A stretch of 64,000 nt of DNA from Malaya genurostris (taxonomy: Eukaryota; Arthropoda; Insecta; Diptera; Culicidae): NCBI RefSeq assembly GCF_030247185.1, contig NC_080572.1, forward strand, positions 85,448,435 through 85,512,434, in the 5' to 3' direction. A program made the position numbers and the translations under genes. This document shows positions 22,743 through 34,309 of the stretch, in pieces. Positions within the stretch are counted from its first letter, which is position 1; each line of letters opens with the position of its first letter. The notes under the pieces were generated by a model, which saw only the letters and a list, made by a program, of their open reading frames with translations, did no database searches and was not told the origin of the DNA.

Positions 22743-23687
22743 TTATTGTACGAGATTAAACTTGAGCATAATGAAAACCGGATGAAATTTAAATAATTCC
22801 TTGACGAATTTTCGAACTTTAGATCGAACGCTCTTCATCGAGTTCCGGACAAGTGTTGCATCGCATTTTTTGGACGCTTGAGCACAATTTTTTTTGCTCT
22901 CCTGCCTTACCTTCGGGTCTTCACGATTGCCCAGTAGCGTTCGATGGGTCGAAGCTGAGGGCAATTCGGTGGATTGATATTTTGCTCAACGAAATTTATA
23001 CTCTTTTCCGCAAGCCAATTGAGAGTGGTTTTGGCATAGTGAGCCGACGCTAAATCCGACCAAAACAGTGGAGGTGTACTATGCTATATAAAGGCAGCAA
23101 TTTCTTCTGGAGACACTCAGATCGATAGATGTCTGCATTTATAGTTCCGGTAGTGTAAACTTGAATCGACCTACCCGCATCCTCTCCAACGACGACAGTA
23201 AAATATTGTGGACCTGGAAGGGTTTTTGAGTCTTCCTTTAAATAAGTCTCATCGTCCCTCAAAATGCATGCATCCGGACACTGCAAAAGACACAAATACA
23301 ATTTCCGGGCCCTTGTTGCTGCTCACTTCTTTTGTTCTACACTTTGTTGCGCGATTTTCTGCTTCTTGTAGGTCTTCAGGTGATTTCGCCTCTTGATACG
23401 CTGGATCATTCCGAGACTCGTTCCTGCTTTTTTGGCCCAACCACGTATTGATTGTTCTTCATGATTAGAGATACCACTTTCTGGTCCAGTTTCGGGTTGG
23501 AGGAACCGAGTTTTCTGCCTCTTCCTGATAGAATATCCAAAGAATAGTGTTCCCCAAACTTATTAATGATGGTTTTAACACTGGCATGATGAATTTCACG
23601 CTTCGCCATTTTTCGCATAGTAATACCCTTCTCACTTAGCCATGTGTCCAGAACCTTAATGTTCACTTCCTTTTCAATAAGCGACAT
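22743..23687 (-). pseudogene. Tc1/mariner-superfamily transposase remnant, DD37E type
   Basis: Minus-strand pieces in order: an N-terminal helix-turn-helix region starting MSLIEKEVNIKVLDTWL (23,687-23,406); a piece with the first catalytic Asp in ILRDDETYLKED (around 23,250); then, in another frame, FWSDLASAHYA with the second Asp and CPQLRPIERYWAIVK with the Glu (23,040-22,900). Exactly 37 residues separate that Asp and Glu, the DD37E spacing of the mosquito ITmD37E elements. The pieces lie in different frames and the start of the catalytic domain is damaged, so the gene is dead. AGTGTATCGAAAATTGGATA near 22,668 is probably one terminus. R1 sequence starts right after the N-terminal side (23,712). 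Confidence 0.85.
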
Positions 23688-23711
23688 GCTGTGATCTGAG
23701 CATTAAAAAAG

Positions 23712-23870
23712 TGATTAATCCACCTAGCAGTGAGATGATACCTTTTTTATCAATTCGCATGTGTTTTTTGCATGGTAATTCTTCGGTGTTTTAGTTCTCA
23801 TGACATTATTTTAATAATCGTCGTTTTAAACGCAAATGGAGATTTTAATCACTCATTACCCTGTATTGTA
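23712..23870 (+). repeat. R1 repeat family, end fragment (copy E)
   Basis: TTAATCCACCTAGCAGTGAG, ATGATACCTTTTTT, CGCATGTGTTTTTTGCATGG and GAGATTTTAATCACTCATTA match the first 160 bp of R1 copy A. It is then cut off at TACCCTGTATTG. Confidence 0.85.
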
Positions 23871-24521
23871 TAAAGGCCAAAACCGTAAAGATCTAGCGAG
23901 ATCTGACATAATCTAGGAAAGTTTGGAAAATCTGGCAAAAGATCTGGTTAGTTTGAGTGTCTGGCGACCCCAGGCACAGTGCTATTGCTCTTGGTGGCGA
24001 ACAAATGTGATGCTTGCAGTGTAGCACCTCTGTGCCTTTGTGCCCCTTCGTCTTCGCACCTTTAAGCGCTCGCACCTCTGTGCGTATGAACGGGATGACC
24101 TTCATTGCTAGCTTTCCAGTCGGGAAACGCCCCGAATATTGCCTTGGCTATTAGCACCAGCAGTTTTTACTACCTGCAGCCGTTAACTCACGAGCAGTAT
24201 AATCGAAACACAATCTCTTCGCTTGAATGATTTTTCTTTTTTGAGTTTTTCTCTTTGATACCATACATTTCAGAAAACTTGATTTAGAGTAATTTGTGGT
24301 TATTTCATAAAACTAAAAATTTTATTATAAATTGATGATCATATTGCCGATGGCATGAAGAAAAATTCATATTGATACGTTAGATACAGCAAGCGATATT
24401 CACGATTAAAAAATTATTACTCTCTCAGGGGAAAATTTTTGAAAAGGGACCCTATAGTAAACTAAATCGTATTCACGACTATAACAATTTCAAGCCTTTT
24501 TGTAGGTAACCATTTGATGAG
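23871..24521. other. No gene seen
   Basis: Mixed-composition DNA. The minus open frame 23,893-24,105 has no motif. Repeated GCACCTCTGTGCCTTTGTGC and CGCACCTCTGTGCG phrases near 24,025-24,085 form a short local duplication. Confidence 0.35.
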
Positions 24522-25817
24522 TAACAGATCGGCTGAAAAGTTCGTATCGTTTCTATGAGAGGGCGCCACTAGAATTAAATCCATACCATTTTCAGTTAGT
24601 ACCAACCTTCAAAAGATACGTGTATAAATTTGACAGCTGTCTGATTATTAGTTTGTGAGATATTGCATTTTGAGTGAAGCTACTTTTGTTATTGTGAAAA
24701 AAAATGAAAAAAAGGAATTTCGTGTGTTGATGAAACACTACTTTTTGATGAAAAAAAGTGCCGCCGATACCAAAAAATGGCTTGATGTGTTATCCAGACT
24801 CTGCACCGGGCGAAGCAACAATTCGTAAGTGGTTTGCAAAATTTCGTACTGGTCATATGAGCACCGAAGACGATGAACGAAGTGGACGTCCAAAAGAGGC
24901 TGTTACCGATGAAAGCGTGAAAAAAATCCACAAAATATTTTCAATGACCGTAAAGTGAAGTTGATCGAGGTAGCTGACACCCTGAAGATATCAAAGGAAC
25001 GTGTTGGACATATTATTCACGAATATTTGGATATGAGAAAGCTTTGTGCAAAATGGGTGCCGCGTGAGCTCACAATCGATCAAAAACAACAACGAATTGA
25101 TGATTCTGAGCAGTGTTTGGAGCTGTTATATCGAAATAAAACCGATTTTTTTCGTCGATATATAACAATGGACGAAACATGACTCCATCACTTCACTCCG
25201 GAGTCCAATCGACAGTCAGCTGAGTGGACTGCACGCGATGAACCGAACCCAAAGCGTGGAAAGACTCAACAATCGGCCGGTAAGGTTATGGCGTCTGTAT
25301 TTTGGGATTCGCATGGTATAATTTTCATCGACTACCTTGAAAAGGGAAAAACCATCAACAGTCACTATTATATAGCGTTATTAGAGCGTTTGAAGGACGA
25401 AATTAAAAAAAAAACGGCCTCATTTGAAGAAGAAAAAAGTTTTGTTTCATCAAGACAAGGCACCGTGTCACAAGTCGATTAAAACCATGCTGAAACTGAA
25501 CGAATTGTGCTTCGAATTGCTCCCTCATCCACCGTATTCTCCAGATTTGGCCCCCCAGTGATTTTTTCCTGTTCTCAGACCTCAATAGAATGCTCGCTGG
25601 TAAAAAATTTAGAAGCAATGAAGAGGTAATCGCTGAAACTGAGGCCTATTTTGAGGCAAAGGATAAATCGTACTACAAAAATGGTATCGAAAAGTTGGAA
25701 GATCGCTATAATCGCTGTATCGCCTCTGATGGCAATTATGTTGAATAATAAAAACGAATTTTGGCAAAAAAATGTGTGTTTCTATTAAACGATACGAACT
25801 TTTCAGCCGAACTGTTA
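24522..25817 (+). mobile_element. mariner transposon, near full length (1.3 kb)
   Basis: Terminal inverted repeats read TAACAGATCGGCTGAAAAGT on the left and, on minus, TAACAGTTCGGCTGAAAAGT on the right, continuing into TCGTATCGTTT. TA lies at each outer edge, as expected for mariner insertion at TA. The length of 1296 bp is normal for mariner. It carries one transposase gene, which is broken (separate entry). Confidence 0.93.
24704..25748 (+). pseudogene. mariner transposase, broken (D,D34D)
   Basis: Reading across frames gives a complete mariner transposase of about 345 residues. It has the N-terminal helix-turn-helix part (ATIRKWFAKFRTGHMSTEDD), a second DNA-binding part (SKERVGHIIHEYLDM), the first catalytic Asp in YITMDET, and the second Asp in LFHQDKAPCHKS. 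The third Asp in the LAPSDFF-type motif lies 34 residues after the second. Lesions seen are frame shifts after the start, before CYPDS, near 24,940, in the A-run near 25,410 and in the C-run near 25,555, plus a TGA where a Trp codon follows MDET (25,180). HQDN is changed to HQDK. The product cannot be functional from this copy. Confidence 0.92.
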
Positions 25818-26119
25818 ATGCATTCCTTAAAATTTGATAATAAATTTCTTGGGTTTACAAATATTAAATGACTTAAAAATTCAACTAAAAAGCCATATAG
25901 TCTCATTCAAAAATGCTAAATTTTATCCGATTCTGGAATTACAGGGTGATGAGTTTTAAAAATTTAAACCGTCATAATCACTACATCTTACACCATTACA
26001 ACACTAGGAGGATTGAAACAGGGTTTTTATATTAATAAAGATAACGTGTAGAATTCGCATAAACTTTGCAAAAATAATTCGAGACCCGGAGCCGGCCGAG
26101 TATCTCACGTGACAGAAAT
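25818..26119. other. AT-rich DNA with a decayed R2 end
   Basis: ATTCGAGACCCGGAGCCGG and GCCGAGTATCTCACGTGAC (about 26,080-26,112) resemble the CCGAGGCCCGGAGGGCCGAG end of R1/R2. The rest holds no feature that I can support. Confidence 0.4.
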
Positions 26120-28080
26120 TATTATTCTAGTGAGGGATGATGAACAAGTATAGAACACTAATTCATTGGCCCTTACTTAATTGTAACCATTAAACAACAA
26201 ACATTTACTTCTGTGATTCGCATTAAATATCTAAAATGCAGTCAATGACACACACACGAACAGAAAAAAACCAACATATAATCAGTCAGCCAAATGATGC
26301 AGATATAGTTAATAGTTAAATCGAAGAGCGGAACAGATTGATCAAATAGAGAGCACCGGAGTAACAACAGCAACAAAATAATAGAGCAAAGCATGTGCCC
26401 AACGATCGACGTAACCGGAGTATTCACAGTTCAATTTTCCGATGATTATGGTTTGAATGTTTATAAAGAATGGGATAAACTCCGCAGCGAATAACAAGTA
26501 CTTCTGAACTGCACTTCTCTTTCAATCAACGAGCTCCCAGAAAGGGCCACAACAATGACGATCCAGTCCGTGGAAATGCACAACTCGGACCGGAGAGTAG
26601 CTAAGAGTCTTCCACCGAACCGAACCCGGGCATGATAATTTTAACGAGCTTAAACTATGCAAATGAAGACGTAAATAGAAATTAATCATGTATTAAGGTT
26701 TCCTCTGCTTTTCAGGCGTTTCAGCAGCCACCATCACCGCCGCTGTCGCCAGCGTTGGACCGGCCGAAAAGATCTGGGTTAGTCACAGACCGACCGGGAA
26801 GCCTTGCCTTTGTTATGCTTTCCCCCACCTTTGAATCGAGATGGACTCGAGATCGGTGAAATAAAGGAAGGCCCGACCAGCGAGAGCCGTTTATTGATTT
26901 AAATTCATAATTCATACGTACTGCTCGGTGGCGCCATCCACTACTGTTCGTGGCTCACTCCCACCCATCGCGTTTGGCGGCCGGTCCGTGCAGAGATGAC
27001 GGGTCAGACTTGAAGAAGGCTATCATTTAGGAGGTACGCTGTTGTATTTTCTTTCATGTGTTGGATTGATCTCGGTGATTTGGTGTACCGCGTGTATGAG
27101 GATCACTTTTTCAGAACACATGAATTCTTTGTTGGCCTTCGAGAAATTTGATAGTTTTAGTTTGAATCAAATGACGAAAGAAATTGGTTACAACCTCTAC
27201 AAACGAAATTAAAAAAAAACTGTTCACGGGTGTTCAAGAATTTCTCAGTCACCTAAATTCAAAACTCCAATCAATCAAATCAGTCAAAACGCAAATCAAA
27301 ATAGAACAAAACCCGATTGTGCCTCCGAAGATCCCTTTTTCCCATCCTCATCAACTCAACGGCCACTTTACACTCTATTATCACATAATATACCCGATTA
27401 CAACCGTTTTATAGCATCAATACCCCTCAACAAGCACACAAAAGGTAGGAATTTTCGCAATCAAATAAAAATATGTGAAATTTGACTTCCTCCACCCCAA
27501 TCCAGTCCATTGGCAAAAAAAACATCCCCCTTCGGTCCGTGTATGTTTTGATTCTGCTTGCGAAAATAAACCATCATCCGGCAGCCGACATCCAGACACC
27601 ATTCCAATTTGATGCCAATAAAGATTGGATGCTCCGGTGAGACGGCGAGTTGCCAGTAGAAATGATACTTTCAAGCGATGAGAACCTGCATCAGCACGTG
27701 CCTCCTACGCAATAATTCACCAATAAAACCAGAATGTATGTTTTGCAAATTTTACAAGCAATTCGCATAAGATGACTTTCTTTTTATTTTTTTTTTCGTG
27801 GACCATAAAATAAGGGTGGAATTGCCCGACTCGGCTTTCGTTCGTGCAAAGAGACTTACCCTGCACGGAAACCGAACGGTAGTCGATTTGGTTTTAGCAA
27901 TAGCGATATTTAGGGATAGGGTCGAACATTTGCAAGATACAGTTGACATTTTTCATTTGTTTGAAACACATTCAATGTTGGAAAAGAATTTTCATTTCGT
28001 TGAAAGGTTTCAACTTTCATTATTCATAAGATATAATATTAAATGCTATTTATTAATTGTTTTTTAATCTAGAGACGCAT
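26120..28080. other. Repeat-poor island
   Basis: About 2 kb without any match to repeats in the window, GC-richer between 26,500 and 27,050. Open frames up to 89 codons (27,798-28,067 plus) have no motif. One exon-like segment is listed separately. Probably single-copy host DNA. Confidence 0.4.
26716..26859 (+). other. Candidate terminal or internal host exon (Pro-rich)
   Basis: A strong polypyrimidine acceptor (TTTCCTCTGCTTTTCAG) precedes an open frame of 47 codons that begins AFQQPPSPPLSPALDRPKRS and ends at TGA (26,857). If spliced before the stop, CG|GTGAAA could serve as a donor. It is the best acceptor in the island, and the Pro/Ser-rich start looks like protein, but I recognise no family. 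Confidence 0.27.
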
Positions 28081-29146
28081 TTTGTATGTAATTTTTGCAT
28101 AATCATACCATCGAACTCGAAACGTTAACGCTTAAAGTCACTAGCATCACTAGTTGTTGTTAATCAACTCATCGGTTATAGGGACATGTTCCAATTAATG
28201 GAGCGAAAGACTGTGATTTTTTGCTGGTGATTTTGTGCTGGTATCTTTTTCAGAACACTGTTTTTGACAAATCATGCGTGAATCGTGTCATTGTCAAACT
28301 TGTTCTTTGTTGGTTCATAATTTAATTATGAATCGTCGTTTGGTCTATAATTCAAAACACCCTCCCAATTTTCTCTTAAATTTTTACTTATATTATGACC
28401 TTTCAGGAACCGCATAGGATACATTTTTATCGATCTGGCATCTAATGAATATTGATATTTGAAGCTTGACTAGTTTTTGATGAAAAAATGATCATAACTT
28501 TTTACTGGTAGCTCATATGAAAAAGCTTGGTTAAACAAAATTGTGCGCAATGATTAGTACAACAACTCTTCTGAAGACAACTTTTCCGTAGAACTTTTCA
28601 CAAAAAAGTTAGAACAAAAAAGTGAATTTTCAGGAGCCACCCTACTTTTATTCGGGAAAATTGATGTAACTCGATCCAATAAAAAGCTAGAGAGGTGCAT
28701 TTTTCAGCAAAGTTGCTCAAAATAAAATTTCCTACAACTTTATTGTACAACAAAATCATTTATGAGTTCAATTAAGAAAGTTAGATTTCAGATTTTAATC
28801 TAAATGAGGACCACCCTAGTAACATTTTACATCAAAAGGAGCGCCATTTGATTTCAAACAACTTTTGTGAAGACACCAACTACAAAAAACTAATATTCAA
28901 TAGTGAAAATATTTTTGTCACGCTAATTTCCAGTTTCGGACCATAGTGCACTGATATTCCTCGCCGAATTTTTCCCGGCACCGACGCACAGTGGTTCAAA
29001 ACTGGGAAAAGACGGTCAAAAGTCTAGACTGACTTTCACTGACTTTTTAGAGCTAACGTGTCTTCGAAGAAGTTATATTACGCTTCTTTTGAAAGTGGCA
29101 CCTTAACCAATTTCGAAAAAAATATTTTTTTTTTCACATGCTTTTA
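28081..29146. other. AT-rich DNA, probably an unclassified repeat
   Basis: Phrases such as ACAACTTTTGTGAAGACACC and AAAAGCTAGAGAGGTGCATT have the style of a multicopy insect repeat, but I see no second copy here. No gene. Confidence 0.3.
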
Positions 29147-29385
29147 TTCGTGAAATACCGGCCGATATAATGGAGAGAGTGTAGCAATATTGGAGTCATC
29201 TTCAAACTTTAAATTATATTATTCGTTCTATCGATTCCAACAAAGATTTCATCAATTTTATAAATTTGTTTGTGTTTTTGCTTTCTCATATAAAAAGGCT
29301 ATGCAATCGCTGTGAAAACCGACTTTACAACCGAGGCCCGGTCATATACCATTTGACTCAGTTCGACTCAGTTCCGGTTTCAAGA
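29147..29385 (+). repeat. Dispersed repeat R6, copy 1, followed by an R2 end
   Basis: ATACCGGCCGATAT, GGAGAGAGTGTA, TCGTTCTATCGATTCCAA and GATTTCATCAATTTT recur in the same orientation at about 58,598-58,760. The following TTTCTCATATAAAAAGGCTA and ACCGAGGCCCGG (29,280-29,340) are the terminal part of an R2-type repeat. Confidence 0.65.
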
Positions 29386-29820
29386 TGCTCGGATGCACCA
29401 CTAAACTCACTGACTTCCCGAGTGAACGTTTCAACAATATGCTATATTCAAGTCCCGGAAAGTCTTGATTCACAGCTCTTATTCAAGGTAACTGAAGAAG
29501 AATTTGCAATACTATCGCATAAAGAATAAAAACTTCCCTATTTTTTATAAATGAAATTACGTGATACAAAATAAACGAGTGAATAGGATTTATACAAAAT
29601 AGTTGATTCATTGCATATTCTAAACAGTTGTTATGAAATCATTTTAAAACATCAAATGAAGGTCAACTGATTTCACGCGCGCCTTGATTATTTATTATTT
29701 CCGCTTTATTATTTTAATTACTTATTAAAATTATTAATTGTTTATTTTTGTTGATCTGGGCAGCCGGCTACCGAGAAAAATATAAATTAATTGATAGAAA
29801 TATTAATATCAAGTGTTTTT
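29386..29820. other. No gene seen
   Basis: The frame 29,266-29,529 begins inside repeat sequence and has no motif. The rest is AT-rich without features. Confidence 0.35.
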
Positions 29821-31655
29821 ACCTTTTTTTATAAGTATAAAAAATAGGTATAGAATTCGCTCAAACTTTCGAAAAATTTTCCGAGGCCCGGAGGGCCGAG
29901 TGACATATACCAATCGATTCAGCTCGACGAACTGAGCAAATGTCTGTGTGTGTGTGTGTATGTGTGTGTGTCCGTATGTGTGTTGTCAACTAAGAGGTCG
30001 AGATCTCAGAGATGGCTGGACCGATTTTCATCAAACTAGTCGCAAATGAAAGGTCTCCCCGTCACCCAAAACGCTATTGAATGGTTTTGAGATCGGATGT
30101 TTACTTTTTGAGTTATACAAAGTTTTATGTCAAAATTTTCAGTTTTTTGACAGTATCTGTCACAATTGACCTTGAAAACAGAATATGTTTTCAGACTTAG
30201 ATTCCGCACGGTAATACCTATCCAACAAGCCATAGATTGTTAAAATCCGTCAATTTTTAACGGAGATATCGAAATTTTTCTGTAAGCGACTTTTCCCCCT
30301 ATTCCAGCAGTAGGAGTTTTGAGCGCTGTATGACAAAGAAATGCTTGGGAGCAACGGAAAACACGATTTTTTATACTGTTACATACAATTGTTTCTAAGA
30401 ACCAAAAGGATTGTGTACAGCATTCTTTTTCATGACATTTAGCCTCGGACCGATTTTGGCACGGCTCGTTTTTGGCAACATAATCGTTCGAATATGACAT
30501 ATATAAACCAGATGATGGCAGATTTTTTTTTAATTATATTGTTTTAAACTACTTACAGCAATAAATGCTGGAAGAACATAACATCCATATACCATTCGAA
30601 TCAGTTCGTCGAGATCAGCAAATGCGTGTGTGACAACTAATTTCACTCAATTTTCTCTGAAAATTTCTTTTCTGCAAATTCAGATTCATACGAAAAGTCG
30701 TATGCTCCCAAACAAAGTTCCTGAATTATGTTTGGTTCCGACCTCTGGTTCCGAAACTACAGGATGATATGTGAAACGAAATCAAAATTGTGTAACTCAT
30801 TCTTCTCGTAGATGCAAATGAAAAGTTTCAAGATTCTTTAAAACATCTTGCTCTTCAGTCAGATCCAACTTCCGGTTTCGGGGATTGTATAAAAATGTCT
30901 ATTCCACATAAATTAATCAGGTTTATCGGGTTAGCAGATTTGGATAGTTGATAAAAAAAATTAACTTTTTTCAGTTTTAGTGGTATTCAGTTGTCGATTC
31001 AGAAGGCACCTAAAAATTTAATTCGTGCTATGATTTCTCAAAGATGTCTTCACTGATTTTCAAATATTTTGAAACAAATGTAAACTATACAGCTATTCAG
31101 GTGAATTTATCTGACTTCGGCCATACCGATTTTAGAATTCCGGTTCCAGTATAAAATCGTTTCTCAAAGCTCAATCGTTTTCTCAAAAAAGCCTAATCAA
31201 ATTTCAGAAACAAAAATTCAAATTGAATTAAACTTATATACAAAATTTATTAGTTTTATACATACATACAAAAATTAATGAATTTTATCCAATTAAGCTT
31301 CAAAGTTGTACTCAAAACTGTAATTTATTCGTCATATGGCCATACGAATCGGTTTGGGTTATGCTGGTTCCTGAATACCGGCTCTGGAAGTACCTTATAT
31401 TACCGTAAACTCTAAAGTGAAACTTACATATCATGGCATGTTTAATCGATTATCACACTTCTAGATTTAAATTCGATTGTATTTGCAGTTTCGACATTAC
31501 AGAGCAATGAGTGATTACAATCTCAAATTGTCGCTTAAAACGACGGTCATTAAAATAATGTAATGAAAACTTAAACACCGAAGAATATTCATGCAAAAAA
31601 CACATGCGGATTGATAAAAAAAAGGTATCATCTCACTGCTAGGTGGATTAATCAC
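29821..31655 (-). mobile_element. R1 repeat family, copy C (near full length)
   Basis: Reverse-oriented relative of copies A (14,834) and D (55,925), alignable from the palindromic TACCTTTTTTTATAAG terminus to CTAGGTGGATTAATCACG. It keeps the 86-codon and 65-codon frames of copy A (here 30,240-30,500 and 30,036-30,233, minus) with only a few changes. About 15 kb away in inverted orientation to copy A, it gives a potential long hairpin. Confidence 0.88.
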
Positions 31656-32119
31656 GTTTTTACTATGTATTCAATATACCGATATATGTTATCTCTGTTA
31701 TGAACTTTGTAATATCAACGGATTTGCGAAATAGTTGTTTTGTATCATTCAATTTATAATCCTGAAAGACAATCAATAACATGGAAGAAGAAAACATTCC
31801 AAATAAAACTTTTCTCCGAAGCTAGACGGAAATTTATAGGTTGAATGAAGAGATAATTTAGTAAAATAGAGTAATCAGAAGTGAAACGTTGAAAATATCT
31901 GATAACTGAAAGGAAAAAGAAACTCCTGCTATTGTCGCCTTTTACGACATGGAAGCAGGAACCCAGTGGATCTATTCTTGGTTCATTTTTTTCTGCCGGA
32001 TTCCACACGGTATCTAGGCTGGTACTGTCCGGAGAGAGCTAATAGGTACTACAAATCTCCTAGTGGATCCCAGCCCCTTTGTGTGTGAGGAATTTAACGG
32101 TTGTTCGACAAAGTGGTCA
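31656..32119. other. Unclassified repeat-like DNA
   Basis: TATTGTCGCCTTTTACGACA, GCAGGAACCCAGTGGATC, TATTCTTGGTTC and CCGGATTCCACACGG (31,932-32,010) resemble, from memory, a sequence common at the ends of arthropod retroelements. I cannot verify this here. No gene. Confidence 0.3.
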
Positions 32120-32127
32120 CCAAGTAG

Positions 32128-32315
32128 CAGTGCTGTAAAACTTCATTCAATTCAATTGAAATCGAATGTGTGCACACACTGACGAGCGCTCTACTGCAGT
32201 AAACTTCACATTCTAACAAAAGTAAAATAAATGAGAGGGATATGCTGATAGTCAACGGCCATCAATTTAATTTTCACAAAAAAATATTCGATTGAAATGA
32301 AGTTTTACCGCACTG
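32128..32315. mobile_element. 188-bp hAT-type MITE with 8-bp target duplication
   Basis: The left end CAGTGCTGTAAAACTTCATT and the right end (minus) CAGTGCGGTAAAACTTCATT are inverted repeats with one mismatch in 20. The 8-bp flanks CCAAGTAG are identical (32,120-32,127 and 32,316-32,323). A CAGTG terminus with an 8-bp duplication is diagnostic of hAT. No coding capacity. Confidence 0.9.
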
Positions 32316-32323
32316 CCAAGTAG

Positions 32324-32794
32324 TCCACTTGACAGTTATTTCAAATTTCATTACTAATCCAAATTCTATATACCGGAATTTAAATTCAAAGGAAAAAAAC
32401 GAATTGACGAAATTTACGACATAGATATAGATTCAGACCAGAATACTGAATAAATATATATTATATATAAATATACAAGAAAAAAAATACTCATCCGTAA
32501 ATGCGTTCATAATTTAAGAATGCGGAAATTGAAAATGCTGCGCTAATGCTCCTCCTTGATAGTTTGAGGGATTACTCCGTATGCTCTTGTACTTTTGACT
32601 TATTTTGATTGTTCATTTTTAATCTTGACTAATTTAATTTTTTCTAATTTATTTCACTTTCATTTCCTACAAACTTCATACCGGTTTTACTCCATAAAAA
32701 TGACTTAATTTTCCAAATTTCGGAAACAAAATCTGATGGGAGCGAAAAGTTTTGCATCCGGTTAACATCGTTTAATTTTAGGCGCTAAACTCTC
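32324..32794. other. AT-rich DNA without a recognisable gene
   Basis: No coding, RNA or repeat feature identified. Confidence 0.35.
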
Positions 32795-34025
32795 AGTTTC
32801 CGTCGTTTGTCAGATACTCAATTTGTTTTTCGTCGAAATCAAAGAACGAACGATTGCCTTGCATTGCTTTCGCCTGACTACCAAATTGCCTTCGCTCAAA
32901 ACCTACAAATGGAATCTGTATTTTTAGACATAAAAGGAGCATTTGATTCAGTTTCCATTGATGTTCTTTCAGACAAGCTCCATCAACATGGACTTCCAGC
33001 GATTATAAATAATTAATTGCACAACCTTTTGTCAGAGAAGTGCATGCATTTTTACATGGCGATTTGGCAACATTGAAAATTGACTATATGGGTCTTCCGC
33101 ATGGCTCATGCCTCAGTCCGGTCATCTATAATTTTCACGTGAATGACATTGACAGCTGTGTAGTAACCCCATGTACACCAAGACAATTAGCAGATGATGG
33201 CGTGGCTTCAGTTACTGGATCCAAAGCTATTGATCTGCAAAAACCATTGCAAGATACCTTAGATAACTTGTCCGTTTGGGCTGTTCATCTGGGTGTCGAT
33301 TTCTCTACGGAGAAAACAGAGTTGGTTGTCTTTTCAAGAAAGCATGATCCCACGCAGCTTCAGTTTCAAATGATGGAAAGAATGATCGTGCAGGTTTTGA
33401 CTTTCAAATACTTCGGGGTATGGTTTGATTTAAAATGTACGTGGGGAGGACACATTAGGTATTTGATAACGAAATGCCAACAAAGAGTAAATTTTCTTTG
33501 AACAATAACAGGATCTTGGTGGAGTGCTCATCCGGAAGATCTAATAAAAGTGTATCAGACAACGATACTTTCAGTGATAGGATATGGATGCGTTTGCCTC
33601 CGTTCTGCTGCAAACTCTCATATTATTAAATTTGAGTGAATTCAGTATAGTTGTTTGCAAATTGCCGTAGGCTGCATGCATTCGACACATACAATGAGTT
33701 TTGAAGTTCTTCCATAGAAAGATGTAGGGACTTCATTCGTGTGATATCTAGACTCATGTCCAATCACTACACGTTAGATGCACTTCTCCTTCGAATTGGA
33801 CTTTCCGAGACTAATCATTGTGCTTGTGGCGAAGACTGTTGCGATATCGATCATGTCATTTGGACATGCGTGGAGTATCGTGATGTCAGGTCTCAACTAA
33901 TAAATTCCTTCCGTACCCAAGGTAGACTATCCAATGTCCCAGTTCGCGACATTCTTGCTTGTCGTGACCTTCCGTACATGAAACTTCTTTATCATTTCAT
34001 AAAGACAATTGGAGTTTCAATTTAA
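32795..34025 (+). pseudogene. Non-LTR retrotransposon ORF2 fragment, 5'-truncated and internally deleted
   Basis: Aligns with ORF2 of the full-length element at 49,197-55,403. It starts at SDTQFVFRRNQRTNDCLALL in the reverse transcriptase, passes FLDIKGAFDSV and QLADDGV (the catalytic ADD), and reaches the STHTMSFEV region. It then jumps over about 870 bp (the whole RNase H domain) to RDFIRVISRLMSNHY and the C-terminal Cys/His motif CACGEDCCDIDHVIWTC, ending at the element's natural stop. Stops at 33,013 and about 33,500 and at least one frame shift break it. It is a different subfamily member, since substitutions are spread throughout. Confidence 0.92.
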
Positions 34026-34309
34026 TAATTGACCCTTTTGAGACTTAATTCTGACTCCTACTGCGTTCATTAGTTCATCCAATAGCTAAATTTAAATAGA
34101 AATTTTTTATGAAATTATCAACAAAATTTATAAAAATTTCATCTTATTCCATAATTTATAGCAGTAATCGTTTGGTTTAAATAATATGATATTTAAAAAA
34201 TGAGTGGAATATGATTAATTGAATTCAAATCGCTATAACTATATTAGAATTATACTAGGATAAGAATTCTATGTAAACGTGATGCTACGGCGAAGAAAAA
34301 CTCATGTAC
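34026..34309. other. AT-rich DNA, possible retroelement 3' end
   Basis: The first part may be the 3' UTR of the preceding retrotransposon fragment. Nothing else recognised. Confidence 0.3.
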
